DNA of 64,000 nucleotides from Lateolabrax maculatus (Eukaryota; Chordata; Actinopteri; Acropomatiformes; Lateolabracidae): assembly GCA_031216445.1 (NCBI GenBank), contig CM062215.1, forward strand, positions 4,569,501 through 4,633,500, written 5' to 3'. The notes below the pieces were generated by a model. That model saw only the letters and a list, made by a program, of their open reading frames with translations. It had not been told where the DNA came from and made no database searches. This document shows, in pieces, positions 44,941 through 54,652 of the stretch. A program made the translations under genes and the position numbers. Every line of letters starts with the position of its first letter. Within the stretch, counting starts at the first letter, position 1.

Positions 44941-47900
44941 AAAACTAAAACTAATGGTGCATTCGGGTGTCCCTTTAAAAACTCCTCAAGACCAACAACA
45001 AGTCTACCACAATTTCTATTTACCAGCTGTTCTGGTGCATAGAAATTGACTAGATGGCATTTCATAACAACTGGGTGAACTTCAAGTATGATCGCAGCCT
45101 CCAAAACAGCTTCTAAAGGGACCTTGTAATGAGACTGTTTTGTCAACTGAAGTTGAAGGTTGGTTTCCTTTATTTACATCCTGCAGTGGCTTTTTTTTAT
45201 TGGTACAATAAAAGGGATTCAAAGATCACTGACGACCTCAATGAAAATCCCCGGGGAATATGACGTGGCCACGTGAAACTTTACGGGCGGGACGCCTACT
45301 CGCGGTGGATTTTGGAATATTGAGAGACACACCGGTTTCGCACTCATTTCAGGTTTTACTCGGCCACATTTTGACAAGCATTTTAATTGGGACAATCCTC
45401 GTCAATCGATTATATCACATATTTGGTCTAGAATTGTGGACTTTGGAGGGACCTTGAACCTGAGCACAGCTAGAGGTGTGACAACATGTTTATTTGTCCT
45501 GAACCAGTCGGTACAGGACGCTCAGTTTGGTGTGTGACTGTCTTCGGGTTCAGTGTGTCCTGCAAACCGAATCCAATGAGTCTAGTACATCTTAAGTTTG
45601 CATCTGAGCATGTGCAAAACTTAAAGAACCTGCCCACCCACACATGTGTTTCCAGTTAACGTGGCTGATTAGACCTCAGGTTTAAAGTTGGGGGAACTAC
45701 ACCGAGAGTTACTGAGATAATTGGACCAATAAGAATGATGACGTTGTAATTTGTCCCATCCTCACCAAAGCGAACGGGAGCGTCGGGGAGATGTCGAGCA
45801 AGCACAGTCTGTACATGCCCACACAGTACCGAGAAGAGCACCAATCAGCCGAAATAAGTGAAAACACGTGTGTGGGTGTGTGTTTGTGTGTGCGGGGCCT
45901 TTTTTAAAGTGCATGTTGTTTGTTAGCTGAACCATGCCACTCAGTTTATCCCCTGAATGCATTGCTCATGTAGAGGGTGTCATCGGTCGGGTGAACGCAA
46001 AAGGAAAAACCAGAGCTGGAAGAGTTGTTTGGGAGTGTTATGGTCTCCCATTAAGTTACAGCAACACTGGACTAAGAGTGGTGGAACTGTGTGCCAACAT
46101 TACTTAGCCGAGATTGAAAGTACCAAACTGTGAATTCAAAGCCAAGTTTTGTACTGAAACATGGATTTTGTGTATTAAACTCAGTTGGGGTGTTGCTAAA
46201 GAGCTTACGTTCGCGAAAACGGACACCCAAGGCATCAAAACCTCCCACAGACCCGTCAGGTCTGGTGGTTCGCAAACAATTCACCTCTATCCAGAGCAGC
46301 TACATGCACCATCTGTGCATCATATGGCCCATACACACCAACTGACTCAGACCCAAACTATACAGGAAACCCAACCTTGACGGACGTAGCGACAGGGTTT
46401 ACGACCCCTAGCAGCCCCTGGACCACAGTTCCTCCATGTCTCACATCTGGAGAAAACAAAACAAGTGTAGACATATTACCATTGCCGATGTGCCTCTGGG
46501 TAATGAATCACCAATTTATTAATCATAAATGTGCAGGGGAGTCTCAGGACGATCTCCGAGGGAGGGAGGTTTTTTTTTTTGGAACCCGTGAAAGACAGAT
46601 GTGTCGCGCAGGTTTACAATCTGAATGGCGCTCTTTCTTCAAATCTGGACAGGTAGACGAGGGAAACGATGGCGGGCTGCGTGGGCGACGCTGAGCTGAC
46701 CTTTCCGCCACGTGTGACGGCATTTGACACCCGATACGGCGCAAAGGTCAAGGGCAAAGGCAAACAGCGATGTCAGGTGGTCTGAATAGAGTTTGCGAAA
46801 AGTTTCACAATAGGGGGAAGGGAGGAAGAGGAAGTGAAACTCGACACAGGAAAGGAATAAAAGCTTTGATCAGAGTGGGTTTTTTAAAGGTCAGTTTCAG
46901 TGCTGACTGAACTGAAATTGGATTTGTCCTATCATGGGACGCTAAAACTCCACTTAAAGTGCAAAAACAGGATGTAGGATGACAGGATGTAAACAGCAAG
47001 GTAAATAAAACCAAAAAATCCAGACACAAAACGCAGAAATAACAGCCTATTCCAAGAGGATGAACATGACCAGGGTCAAAAGCATTGAATTAACTCTTGG
47101 ACTCTGCTGTTTACTAAAAACAAAAACATGCTGATCATCGACAATCTTCAGACATATATTGTTATCTGCCAAAACATCAAGTGAATTATGAGCGTTTTGT
47201 ACTCGGTTATGCTCCATGAGAGCTGACCACTTATCTCACTGGATACTGACCTCTCTGAGTCATAAAACAAGGTCAGCCTGAGTGCAGTTTGCCCTGATCT
47301 GGACCTTTGTTTTTTTTTTTTTTTAAAGCGATTCATTATGCAGATCTTTGGAGAATACATTTGTTATGGTTAAGACAGCATCAGACAAATATTTAAAGCT
47401 ACAGTACTTTGGCAAAAGAGAGAAACCCAAAGATATCTGAGGGGAATTATAAAAGTGTTCTTGTTTCACAAGCAGGCACACACCCTTAACTTTGAAAGCC
47501 TTAAGTTTTGTTATATAATGAGTGCATTTGGTGCCATTATATGGTCAAATTTCACTAAAAGGTTTCTGACATAGACAAAGAAAGAAGAAAATGACACATG
47601 TTAGGGTGTAGTGGGGTCCATGTATCCATCTGGCAGCTCCACAGGGGAACAGTGAAAACCATGTTTGCGGTCAACATAAGTATCTGACCGTGTCTTCCAA
47701 GGAGGTTATGTCGGACAAGTATTTAGATTTTGATGGATATCTGCATTTGGGAGTTTTGCTTTTTCCAGTGAAACTAGCAGAGATGGAGACCAGATCCAAG
47801 CCTGAACACCATATTTCTGGGGACAAGTAATAACTAGGAATTTAAGTGTTGCATGTTGGTGTGCAGCAAAATAGAGTCTGCTAATATCCTCTGACGGATA

Positions 47901-48029
47901 TGAAGAGAGGAGATCATTAATGTACAGTTTCAACACAAAACCCTCATTGGTATGTGGGTCTACGTTTGTTTTTATTGGTTCTCTGACCAGCTGAACGGGC
48001 AAAAATCACCACATTTTATCTGGAAGGCA

Positions 48030-48052
48030 TTTTTTTTTTTTTTTTTTTTTTT
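48030..48052. repeat. Poly(T) tract
   Basis: 23 consecutive T. Confidence 0.92.
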
Positions 48053-48643
48053 GGAAAACAAATCACATTAAGGGGCAATAAATATTTTGTTATAATCTCT
48101 CCACTGAGATGTGGTCCTTAAAAGTACATTTTGAAAATAATTTAGTGGCAATTTACCATAAAACAAAGTGACATGAATTCTTTGAATTAATACACATTTT
48201 CTTCTTTATCTGCCAAGTTGTTCCTGTCTTGCTTGGTGTTTTTTTCTGTTTTTTCTAAGAGGTCTTTGAACTCTAACACTGCTTTTTTTTTTTTCCCTCT
48301 CCCCTTGAGAAATGACTTCTAAATCCAGCAGCGTGGGTTTTGTCATTCATTAACCTCACTTTAGATGAAGTTTCCACAATCTTACGGACAAATCACAAAA
48401 ACAATCATAACAATTGATTCTTCATTAGCCCTGGGAATAATAAAGGGCCACTCTGCGGCAAGAAAGACAAGGTCTCATCCAGTCGCCCTGAGGAGCATCG
48501 TCTCGTATCTGGCAGATCTGGAGGCATGCCAGCACCCGCCCTGTGAAATCAGCATCGCAGCGCGCCGGGGTTGACAAGTGCGCCTCCCCCTGCAAACGTT
48601 GTTTGACATACCCGTCGTTATAGGCTTCGCCTCTGGCAGTTTC

Positions 48644-48655
48644 TTTTTTAAAAGG
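48644..48655 (+). promoter_or_regulatory. igfbp5: Candidate TATA element of igfbp5
   Basis: TTTTTTAAAAGG lies about 460 bp before the ATG. A start about 30 bp downstream would give a leader of about 430 bp, plausible since mammalian IGFBP5 also has a long leader. No other TATA-like site fits better, but initiation is not proven. Confidence 0.4.
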
Positions 48656-48769
48656 CAAGCTCAAAGCCACAGATTACACACTCAAGCTCCCAAACCGTGC
48701 GGGATAAGCAACCTGCGGCTACCTTCTCTCTCTCTCTCTCCCTCTCTCTCCGCTGGAGACGAACATCCT

Positions 48770-48785
48770 GCGCGTAAACGGCACC
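48770..48785 (+). repeat. 16-bp direct repeat, copy 1
   Basis: GCGCGTAAACGGCACC, identical to 48970-48985, exactly 200 bp away. Confidence 0.95.
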
Positions 48786-48845
48786 GGGCATCACTGCAGG
48801 GAGAGATACGCGGTGGCTGGATATTTAATTTTTCTTTTTTTGCCC

Positions 48846-48868
48846 TTTTTTTTTTTTTTTTTTTTTTT
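48846..48868. repeat. Poly(T) tract in igfbp5 leader
   Basis: 23 consecutive T lying between the two 16-bp repeats. Confidence 0.92.
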
Positions 48869-48969
48869 GAAAGCATTGCCAGGTTGAAGGACAGCTTCAC
48901 GGGGGGAAGAAGCAGAGTGGTGACTTTGTGGATTAGTGAGCGTCGGACGCGGTGACATTTGGGACTTGG

Positions 48970-48985
48970 GCGCGTAAACGGCACC
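48970..48985 (+). repeat. 16-bp direct repeat, copy 2
   Basis: GCGCGTAAACGGCACC, identical to 48770-48785. Confidence 0.95.
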
Positions 48986-48993
48986 TGCGCCTG

Positions 48994-49032
48994 ATGTTTG
49001 GACTCAGAGGATTCACCACAAGATACAGCTGA
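48994..49032 (+). CDS. Upstream ORF in igfbp5 leader
   Basis: ATG at 48994 opens 12 codons (MFGLRGFTTRYS) and stops at TGA 49030-49032, 81 bp before the igfbp5 start. It is the only ATG I find in the inferred leader, so scanning ribosomes would meet it first. A translational role is inference. Confidence 0.35.
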   Translation: MFGLRGFTTRYS

Positions 49033-49070
49033 CAATCCCGGCGGTTTTCGGTCAAACACACTGCTTTTTT

Positions 49071-49073
49071 TAC

Positions 49074-49104
<31 letters not shown>

Positions 49105-49106
49105 TT
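49071..49106. repeat. (TA)n tract next to igfbp5 start codon
   Basis: Alternating TA with one CACA interruption, ending about 8 bp before the ATG. Confidence 0.9.
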
Positions 49107-49113
49107 AGACGAG

Positions 49114-49456
49114 ATGCGCTCCGTGCTGCTGAGCGTCTCCTTCCTGGTGGTCCCCCTGCTCAGCCTCCGCGGCTGCGGCGCGTCCTACGTGCCGTGCCAG
49201 CCGTGCGACCAGAAGGCGCTGTCCATGTGCCCGCCGGTGCCGCTCGGCTGCCAGCTGGTGAAGGAGCCCGGCTGCGGCTGCTGCCTGACGTGCGCGCTCG
49301 AGGAGGGCCAGCCGTGCGGCGTGTACACCGGGCCGTGCACGCGCGGGCTCCGCTGCCTGCCCAAGAACGGCGAGGAGAAGCCGCTGCACGCGCTCCTGCA
49401 CGGCCGCGGCGTGTGCAGGAACGAGAAGCTGTACAAGCAGCTGCATGCGTCCAAAG
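49114..49456 (+). CDS. igfbp5: igfbp5 exon 1
   Basis: ATG at 49114, donor TCCAAAG|GTAGGC at 49456/49457, phase 1 out; 114 codons plus one base. Very GC-rich. Carries the signal peptide and the cysteine-rich IGF-binding domain. Long open frames in other phases here are GC shadows. Confidence 0.97.
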
Positions 49457-52400
49457 GTAGGCACAGGCCACACCAGCCTTAAACAGGTCACCGACTGCAG
49501 TGGAGCAGCAATTCACAGAATAAATGGAGTCTTTAATTGATCACAGCTTCATTTTTTTATTCATTATGCTCCACCATAGAAGTTAAAAGTCAGATTGCAG
49601 CACTAAATGTGTAGATCTTATAGTGTTTCTACTGCCTTCGCCTTCCAGAAGGGATGTTTCAACCTCAGATCTAAAGGGCTCTGGTGCAGAGAAATAGCAA
49701 ACAGCTGGATGGAGATGTTACTCCTCCCTTGTCAGTGCAGGAATTTTAATGAAGCCTGCTAGTGACACAGGCACAGAGTCGGGCCAGCAGTGATGCAGTG
49801 GCGAATGAAAAAAAAAAAAAAAAAAAAATCAACTGCACCGTTTCACACCCTGTCATGAAACTTTACTCCAACATGCATGCTGTGCGTTTATGTCTTCGGA
49901 GGGGTGAAGTGAGTTTAGGTGTTTAGGAGTTTAGGTGGGTCATCTCACCACCTTCTTTAAGACGGGCTGACACCTGTCATTACCGAGGCACGGGACTCAA
50001 AAGGCCCCCGTGCGCCCGTGACCCTGTGAACCCTGTCAACAATTGGTGCCGAGTGCCAATCAAGCTGTCATCCGGCTTTGAAAGGCCCTTGTGGGGCCTG
50101 CGAGCCGTAAATCAGTGGGTTTCGTGTGAGTGGCCCATCGCCTCGGGGCCCCCCAGCCGACATAAAACAAGGGAGAAGATTACAGGTGGTGCTCGGCGAG
50201 GCTCCTTGTTGGCTCCTTTTGAATGGTAGTTCGGGGACAGTCGCCGTGTCTGCTGGGGAGCTCTTTGTGGGAAATGTTGGCTTGTGGCCCCTGCATTGAC
50301 TCTCCACAAGGTGTGAAATCATATTTTGCCCTCTTCCCTTCTTCTACAGTTTCTTGCCTTTTTCTTTTTTTCCTTTGTCAGTTCCCCTGCACACCTCTAC
50401 CTTTCTTCATCCACCACCTGTGCCTTTTCCCACACCTAACCCACCTTTTTGTCTCCGTCTCTCTATTCTCTCCCACCACACTGCCTCTTCTCCTCTTTCC
50501 CTGCCTGGCTACTGTCCCTCTTCATCTTTTTCACCCTATTCTTCTTCTCCACCCCCCGTCCCCGGTTTCACCCTTTCCACTCTGTCTCGTGCTTTATTTT
50601 CCCGCAGACTGAAGTTTTATGAGCAACGCTACTCATAACTAACATGCAAAATCTCACTGGCTGTGTTAAACCTCAGTGGCTGAGTCAAAGAACAGCAGTT
50701 TTTCTAACAAAAGTAACGTCAGAGTGAAGTCCAGTAACAAAAGGCAGAAGATAAGAAAGGGGGAAGCAATGAATTATTGCCATGCAAACTTATCAGTGTC
50801 ACACTCAAATTAGCCCTATCAGAGATAAGCTTGTTCCTTTGCGTCAATCTGACATTTACAATCCATTTTGCATTGTTTTTGTGATCAGGATTCCCTTTTT
50901 ACCCATTGTTACATGTATTACAGTCAGTTTTCACTTCAAAAGGAAATCTTCGGAGCAGCTCTGCATCTGAGAAATTGTTGTATAACCAAAAAGACTCCAA
51001 TCTTCTATTCATCTCCCCTTCCCTTTTCCTCCCTTTCCCACACTGCCCTCAGCTCCCTCCCACCACTCTTTGTTAGTCCCACCCTGGTCTCTTCATCCGT
51101 CTCCCGCACTCCTCTCCCTCCCTCCCTCCCTCCCTCCCTCTCCGTCTCGGCGCTGCAGGCAGGCCCAGGCTGTGCAGTGATTCAGCAGAATGCAGGCTGA
51201 GCGTGGGTTACTGATCCCCCATCTGTCTGCCCGTCAGCCAGCTTCTCCATTAACTCTACATCTCCCGCTGGGCGCTCTCCCAACACATAAATTAAACAAA
51301 ACCCATATGCACACTGATAAGTACACACCTTGTGCAGAAGATTACATTTTATAGACACTTGAGAAGATCTATAAAATGAGCCAAGGTGTATGCATACAGA
51401 CTATAAATTCATAAAATATAGGCGTTGCCAAAAAGGTTGTATGTGCATTTTTAACAAATCCCTTAAGTACACATGAAGTGTGATTTTTACACCACAAAGC
51501 ATGTGCACATTATTAAGATCAGAAAACAATAACACAAGCTGTCATTTAAACCTGGATAAAAGTTAAGAACGGTATTTAGTTGCCTTTTTGTCATGCTTGC
51601 AAGTACATGTAGCACTATGGAACTCAAGTTACGGTTAAGCCTCTGCAACACTGTCTGGGCAGATTCCTTCATGCTGATTTTCCAGATGAAGCAAGCAAAA
51701 GTGAAGCAAAACTCCTTTGTCAAGAGCAAAGAAGGGAAGGAGAGACGGCAAGGAAGGAGTTTTCTGTCACAAATCCGTGCAGGGATCCGGCTCTCCGGGA
51801 TCACCGCGTCTCACAACTCAAACCCGAGGAAAAAGGGAGAGGAAGAAAGCAAATGAAAGACGTGATCAGTCAGCACAGGTCAGATTAGACGGGCTCGAGG
51901 ATTAGCGAGTGAGGACTTGATTGGAGCGACGCTGGCTGCTGATCTGCCTCAGCTTTCTCTGGAGAGCGAAGGGGAAAAAAAATCCAGAGTCAGCAGGAAA
52001 CCGGCGGATTGGGGAATCTCTCTTGCTTTTTTCCAAGAACCTGTCATTATGTGACATCATCAGGATCTTCATCACCATCACTGGGGGGTGGAGGGGTCTG
52101 GGAGGGTTTAAGCATCATTTGCAACGTGGCGGTGACCTTGTTTCACCGCCCCGTTAGTTTAGTAGCTTAGCGATCACGTCAGCGCAGAAGTGGAGGGCTT
52201 TATGTGCAGAATTTGCAATCTGCCAAAACGAAGCGGAAGCGAGTGCGTGACACAGCGGTGGAAATGGGCCAGCAGTGGCTTAGGACACATACGAATCTAA
52301 TGCATGTTTAAAGCTATAAATGAAGTCAGCTATCAGTTTAAAGTGCTTTTGGCCTCGACACGGCCGTTGTGGTCGCATGAATGGAGGGCGGGACGAGGGC

Positions 52401-54652
52401 GAGGGGCGAGAGCGCTGAGGTCTGTGCGACTGTGTGCGGCTCCCCAAACTTTTAGCAAACAGCTGTATTTTTGCACGGATGAAAGATGCATGTACATGAG
52501 GGTTTCTGTGGGGGCTGGGACCCAAAATGGGCCGCGGCTGTTTCTGGTGGCTTGCCACATGACAAGTGTAATAGCATGTTTCCATGGGCCCGGGTGCCAG
52601 GGTGAGACTAAATATCTCATTTAGGTCACTGGCTATAAAAGTTTTAAAACCCCTGGTCTACACATACCCCAAACTGGCAACCTAACTTGCCATAAATGTA
52701 GGCTATGTTGTCCCGTATGTCAACACGTCTAATCTGAAACTGGCCGGTAGCCACCAACTGTGCTAAATAAGCATTCAGCTGGTGCTGTGAAATCATCATG
52801 TCGTGTCGTGACGTTATTAGATTTCGACACTCCCGTCCCGTGCCCTCCTGGGTTTTAGCTTTAGTTTTTCATTTCAGCCCCGCAAATAGGCACATATCCA
52901 GGTGGGAGCCATCGTAGTGGCTCTTGATTTCGACCCTTCTTCAAACAGTCCCTTGAACAGAAAAATGCTTTGAAGCCCTGTTCACACAGGTCTAATATTA
53001 CACCCGTGGACATTAAGTTGTTTGTAATAATTAGTATCATTGGTTATTTTATTCCTGCGTGTCTGTAATTTGTAAAGTTCCGGTGTAAATTACCGACCAT
53101 CCTGTGGTGAAGATAGTTCTCCTCTGATAATAGTAATCCTGTGTGAATCAAGCTTCAGCTAACTGCAGCTGGACTTTTTTTGGTCCACATTCTTGTTCTT
53201 GCTTTTGTCTTTGTGTCTGCCATCCCCATGCCTATATTCATTCATACAGCAGTGCAACTCATCCTGATTTAGAAAGTTGTAAATTGTGAATTAGCAGCTT
53301 TATGCCAATTTAAAAATGTATTTTCATTTAAGCAATAGAGGAACTGAAAGGTAGGGTTTCTAATCACCTTTTAGGGCAAACCAAGTTTTGAATAATGGCA
53401 TTTTTCAAAAATGAAAGCACATGTTTGGCTTAAACATGACTTAATTTGTTTAATTTTATTGCACAGTAAATGAGACTTAAAGGCACCATGTGGAGTTTTT
53501 GGCCACTAGTAGCGCTGTTGAGTAATATAAACACATATTTCCGTGATACGATGATAATGACGAGTGACCTCGTCTGTCTTTGCCTCCCTTTCAGACGGAG
53601 AATCTCACGATGACGCCATGCTACCCCTCCCCGAGTCGGTGGTGCCCCAAACCAAGGTGCCCTTATATGGAAGAGACCACATTAACAGTCGGAAGGCCCA
53701 GGCCATGAAGCAAGCCAAGGACCGCAAGAAGCAGTTGGCCAGGCTGGGACCCACCAGCAACCTGGACTTCTCCCCTCTCAGTCTGGATAAACTGGAGCCT
53801 GAGTTCGTAAGTCAAGTAGAGATTACAGAGATGCATATCGCAGTGAAAAACTGACTCAGCTCAAAGGGGAAGTTTTTCTGAAGCATATTTTGTTTGGACA
53901 CAAGCCAACGAACAGACGTTGGCTTTACTTTTAAATCACAAAAACCTCAGATACTGCATCCTACTGCTCCAGGCTTTAAAAAGAAACCAGTTCTGACAAA
54001 TCAGCCAAGACGCCCCGCAGGGCCGCTTTCACACGTGACAACGTGGTGTGAACAGAGTGAAATGCCAGATTACTAAAGTCCTCATTAGTGGAGGTATTTC
54101 CCACCTTGTTATTCTTGCTTTCTGGGGCATGAGGGGCATTTTGAACCATAATCTTTAACTCTGGTGCACAAACACACATTGAGATCATGCAAACTCTCAT
54201 ACTTGTGTGTAGGGGCCCTGCAGGAGAAGACTGGATAATCTCATTCAGAGCATGAAGGACACTTCTAGGGTCTTGGCTCTCTCTCTGTACATCCCCAACT
54301 GTGACAAGAAGGGCTTTTTCAAGCGCAAACAGGTATGGATACATCTTTTTATGTCATGTAATTTATTCAATTACCAAATCAGACGAGGGGTCGCATCCCA
54401 ACAGCATTTTGCTTTTGAAATAAAAAGTAAAAACCTTTTAAGAAAATCAGAAATACCACATGAAATTATTAAACACCAGCATCTCACCCCTCTCTGTTAA
54501 CCCTTTACCTGCAGTGTAAGCCGTCCCGCGGCCGGAGGAGGGGGATCTGCTGGTGCGTGGACCGGTTTGGCGTAAAGATCCCCGACATCAACTACGCCGG
54601 AGGAGACCTGCAGTGCAAGGACCTCGACAGCAGCAGCAACAGCAACGAATGA
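49114..54652 (+). CDS. igfbp5: insulin-like growth factor-binding protein 5
   Basis: A secreted IGF carrier that also binds extracellular matrix. Four exons, 49114-49456, 53595-53806, 54213-54332 and 54515-54652, join in phase to 270 aa (human about 272). There is a signal peptide of about 23 residues. The N-domain has CDQKALSMCPP, the family hallmark GCGCCLTCA and CGVYTGPCTRGLRCLP, then the IGFBP-5-typical EEKPLHALLHGRGVC. The central linker is variable. The C-terminal thyroglobulin type-1 domain has YIPNCDKKGFFKRKQ, CKPSRGRRRGICWCV and a final QC. The basic stretch FFKRKQCKPSRGRRRG corresponds to the heparin, matrix and nuclear-import region of IGFBP-5, which distinguishes it from IGFBP-2. 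It lies tail to tail with igfbp2. The a/b paralogue is undetermined. Confidence 0.97.
49808..49828. repeat. Poly(A) tract
   Basis: About 21 consecutive A in igfbp5 intron 1. Confidence 0.92.
51111..51141. repeat. (CCCT)n microsatellite
   Basis: Six or more CCCT units in a long pyrimidine-rich stretch. Confidence 0.9.
53477..53550 (+). repeat. Non-autonomous repeat copy with a GGCACC terminus
   Basis: Starts TTAAAGGCACCATGTGGAGT and continues GGCCACTAGTAGCGCTGTTG. It is the direct counterpart of the inverted copy at 3007-3038. It ends just before igfbp5 exon 2. Confidence 0.5.
53595..53806 (+). CDS. igfbp5: igfbp5 exon 2
   Basis: 212 bp, CCTTTCAG|ACGGAG to GAGTTC|GTAAGT. Encodes the central linker: DGESHDDAMLPLPESVVPQT, RKAQAMKQAKDRKKQLARL and LSLDKLEPEF. 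It ends on a codon boundary. The KDRKKQL stretch parallels KKDRRKKL of mammalian IGFBP-5. Confidence 0.96.
53807..54212 (+). other. igfbp5: igfbp5 intron 2
   Basis: 406-bp intron; I see nothing else in it. Confidence 0.9.
54213..54332 (+). CDS. igfbp5: igfbp5 exon 3
   Basis: 120 bp, 40 codons, phase 0 at both ends; mammalian exon 3 has the same length. Encodes GPCRRRLDNLIQSMKDTSRV and the YIPNCDKKGFFKRKQ start of the thyroglobulin-1 domain. Confidence 0.97.
54515..54652 (+). CDS. igfbp5: igfbp5 exon 4
   Basis: Acceptor ACCTGCAG|TGTAAG; stop TGA at 54650-54652. Encodes CKPSRGRRRGICWCVDRFGV, then DINYAGGDLQCKDLDS and a short Ser/Asn-rich tail. CWCV is intact. Confidence 0.97.
   Translation, partial: CKPSRGRRRGICWCVDRFGVKIPDINYAGGDLQCKDLDSSSNSNE

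Larger units (their letters stand above)
27200..48600. other. tns1-igfbp5 intergenic interval
   Basis: About 21 kb without a recognisable protein gene on either strand. Open frames here are short and match no family I know. Contents are microsatellites, SINE/LINE fossils and other repeats (listed), with GC/CpG-richer patches near 33830-34010, 39600-39730 and 45240-45350. In mammals this interval holds TNP1 and the lncRNA DIRC3; I find no protamine-like basic ORF. A non-coding transcript could be present but is not visible. Confidence 0.7.
48675..49113 (+). other. igfbp5: igfbp5 5' untranslated leader (inferred)
   Basis: Between the TATA-like site and the ATG lie a CT-rich tract (about 48725-48750), two identical 16-bp copies of GCGCGTAAACGGCACC, a T23 run at 48846-48868, one short upstream ORF (48994-49032) and a (TA)n tract just before the start codon. 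The start site is inferred. Confidence 0.5.
49457..53594 (+). other. igfbp5: igfbp5 intron 1
   Basis: 4.1-kb intron. It contains A21 (49808-49828), a GC-rich block at about 49985-50320, a C/T-rich zone at 50340-50600 and 51000-51160 with a (CCCT)n run, a second GC-rich patch at 52330-52480 and a repeat end at 53477. No coding exon other than 1 and 2 is recognised. Confidence 0.85.

Noticed and set aside
46377..46744. Opposed 105- and 66-codon frames near 46.5 kb
   Set aside because: No motifs and no splice support; likely chance in a GC-richer patch.
27200..48600. A teleost TNP1 (transition protein) gene expected from mammalian synteny
   Set aside because: I found no short Arg/Lys/Ser-rich frame resembling it; the gene is not expected in teleosts.
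49105..49516. Several 88-128 codon frames on both strands over igfbp5 exon 1
   Set aside because: They are GC-rich shadows of a clear IGFBP N-domain exon and show Ala/Arg-rich translations without motifs.
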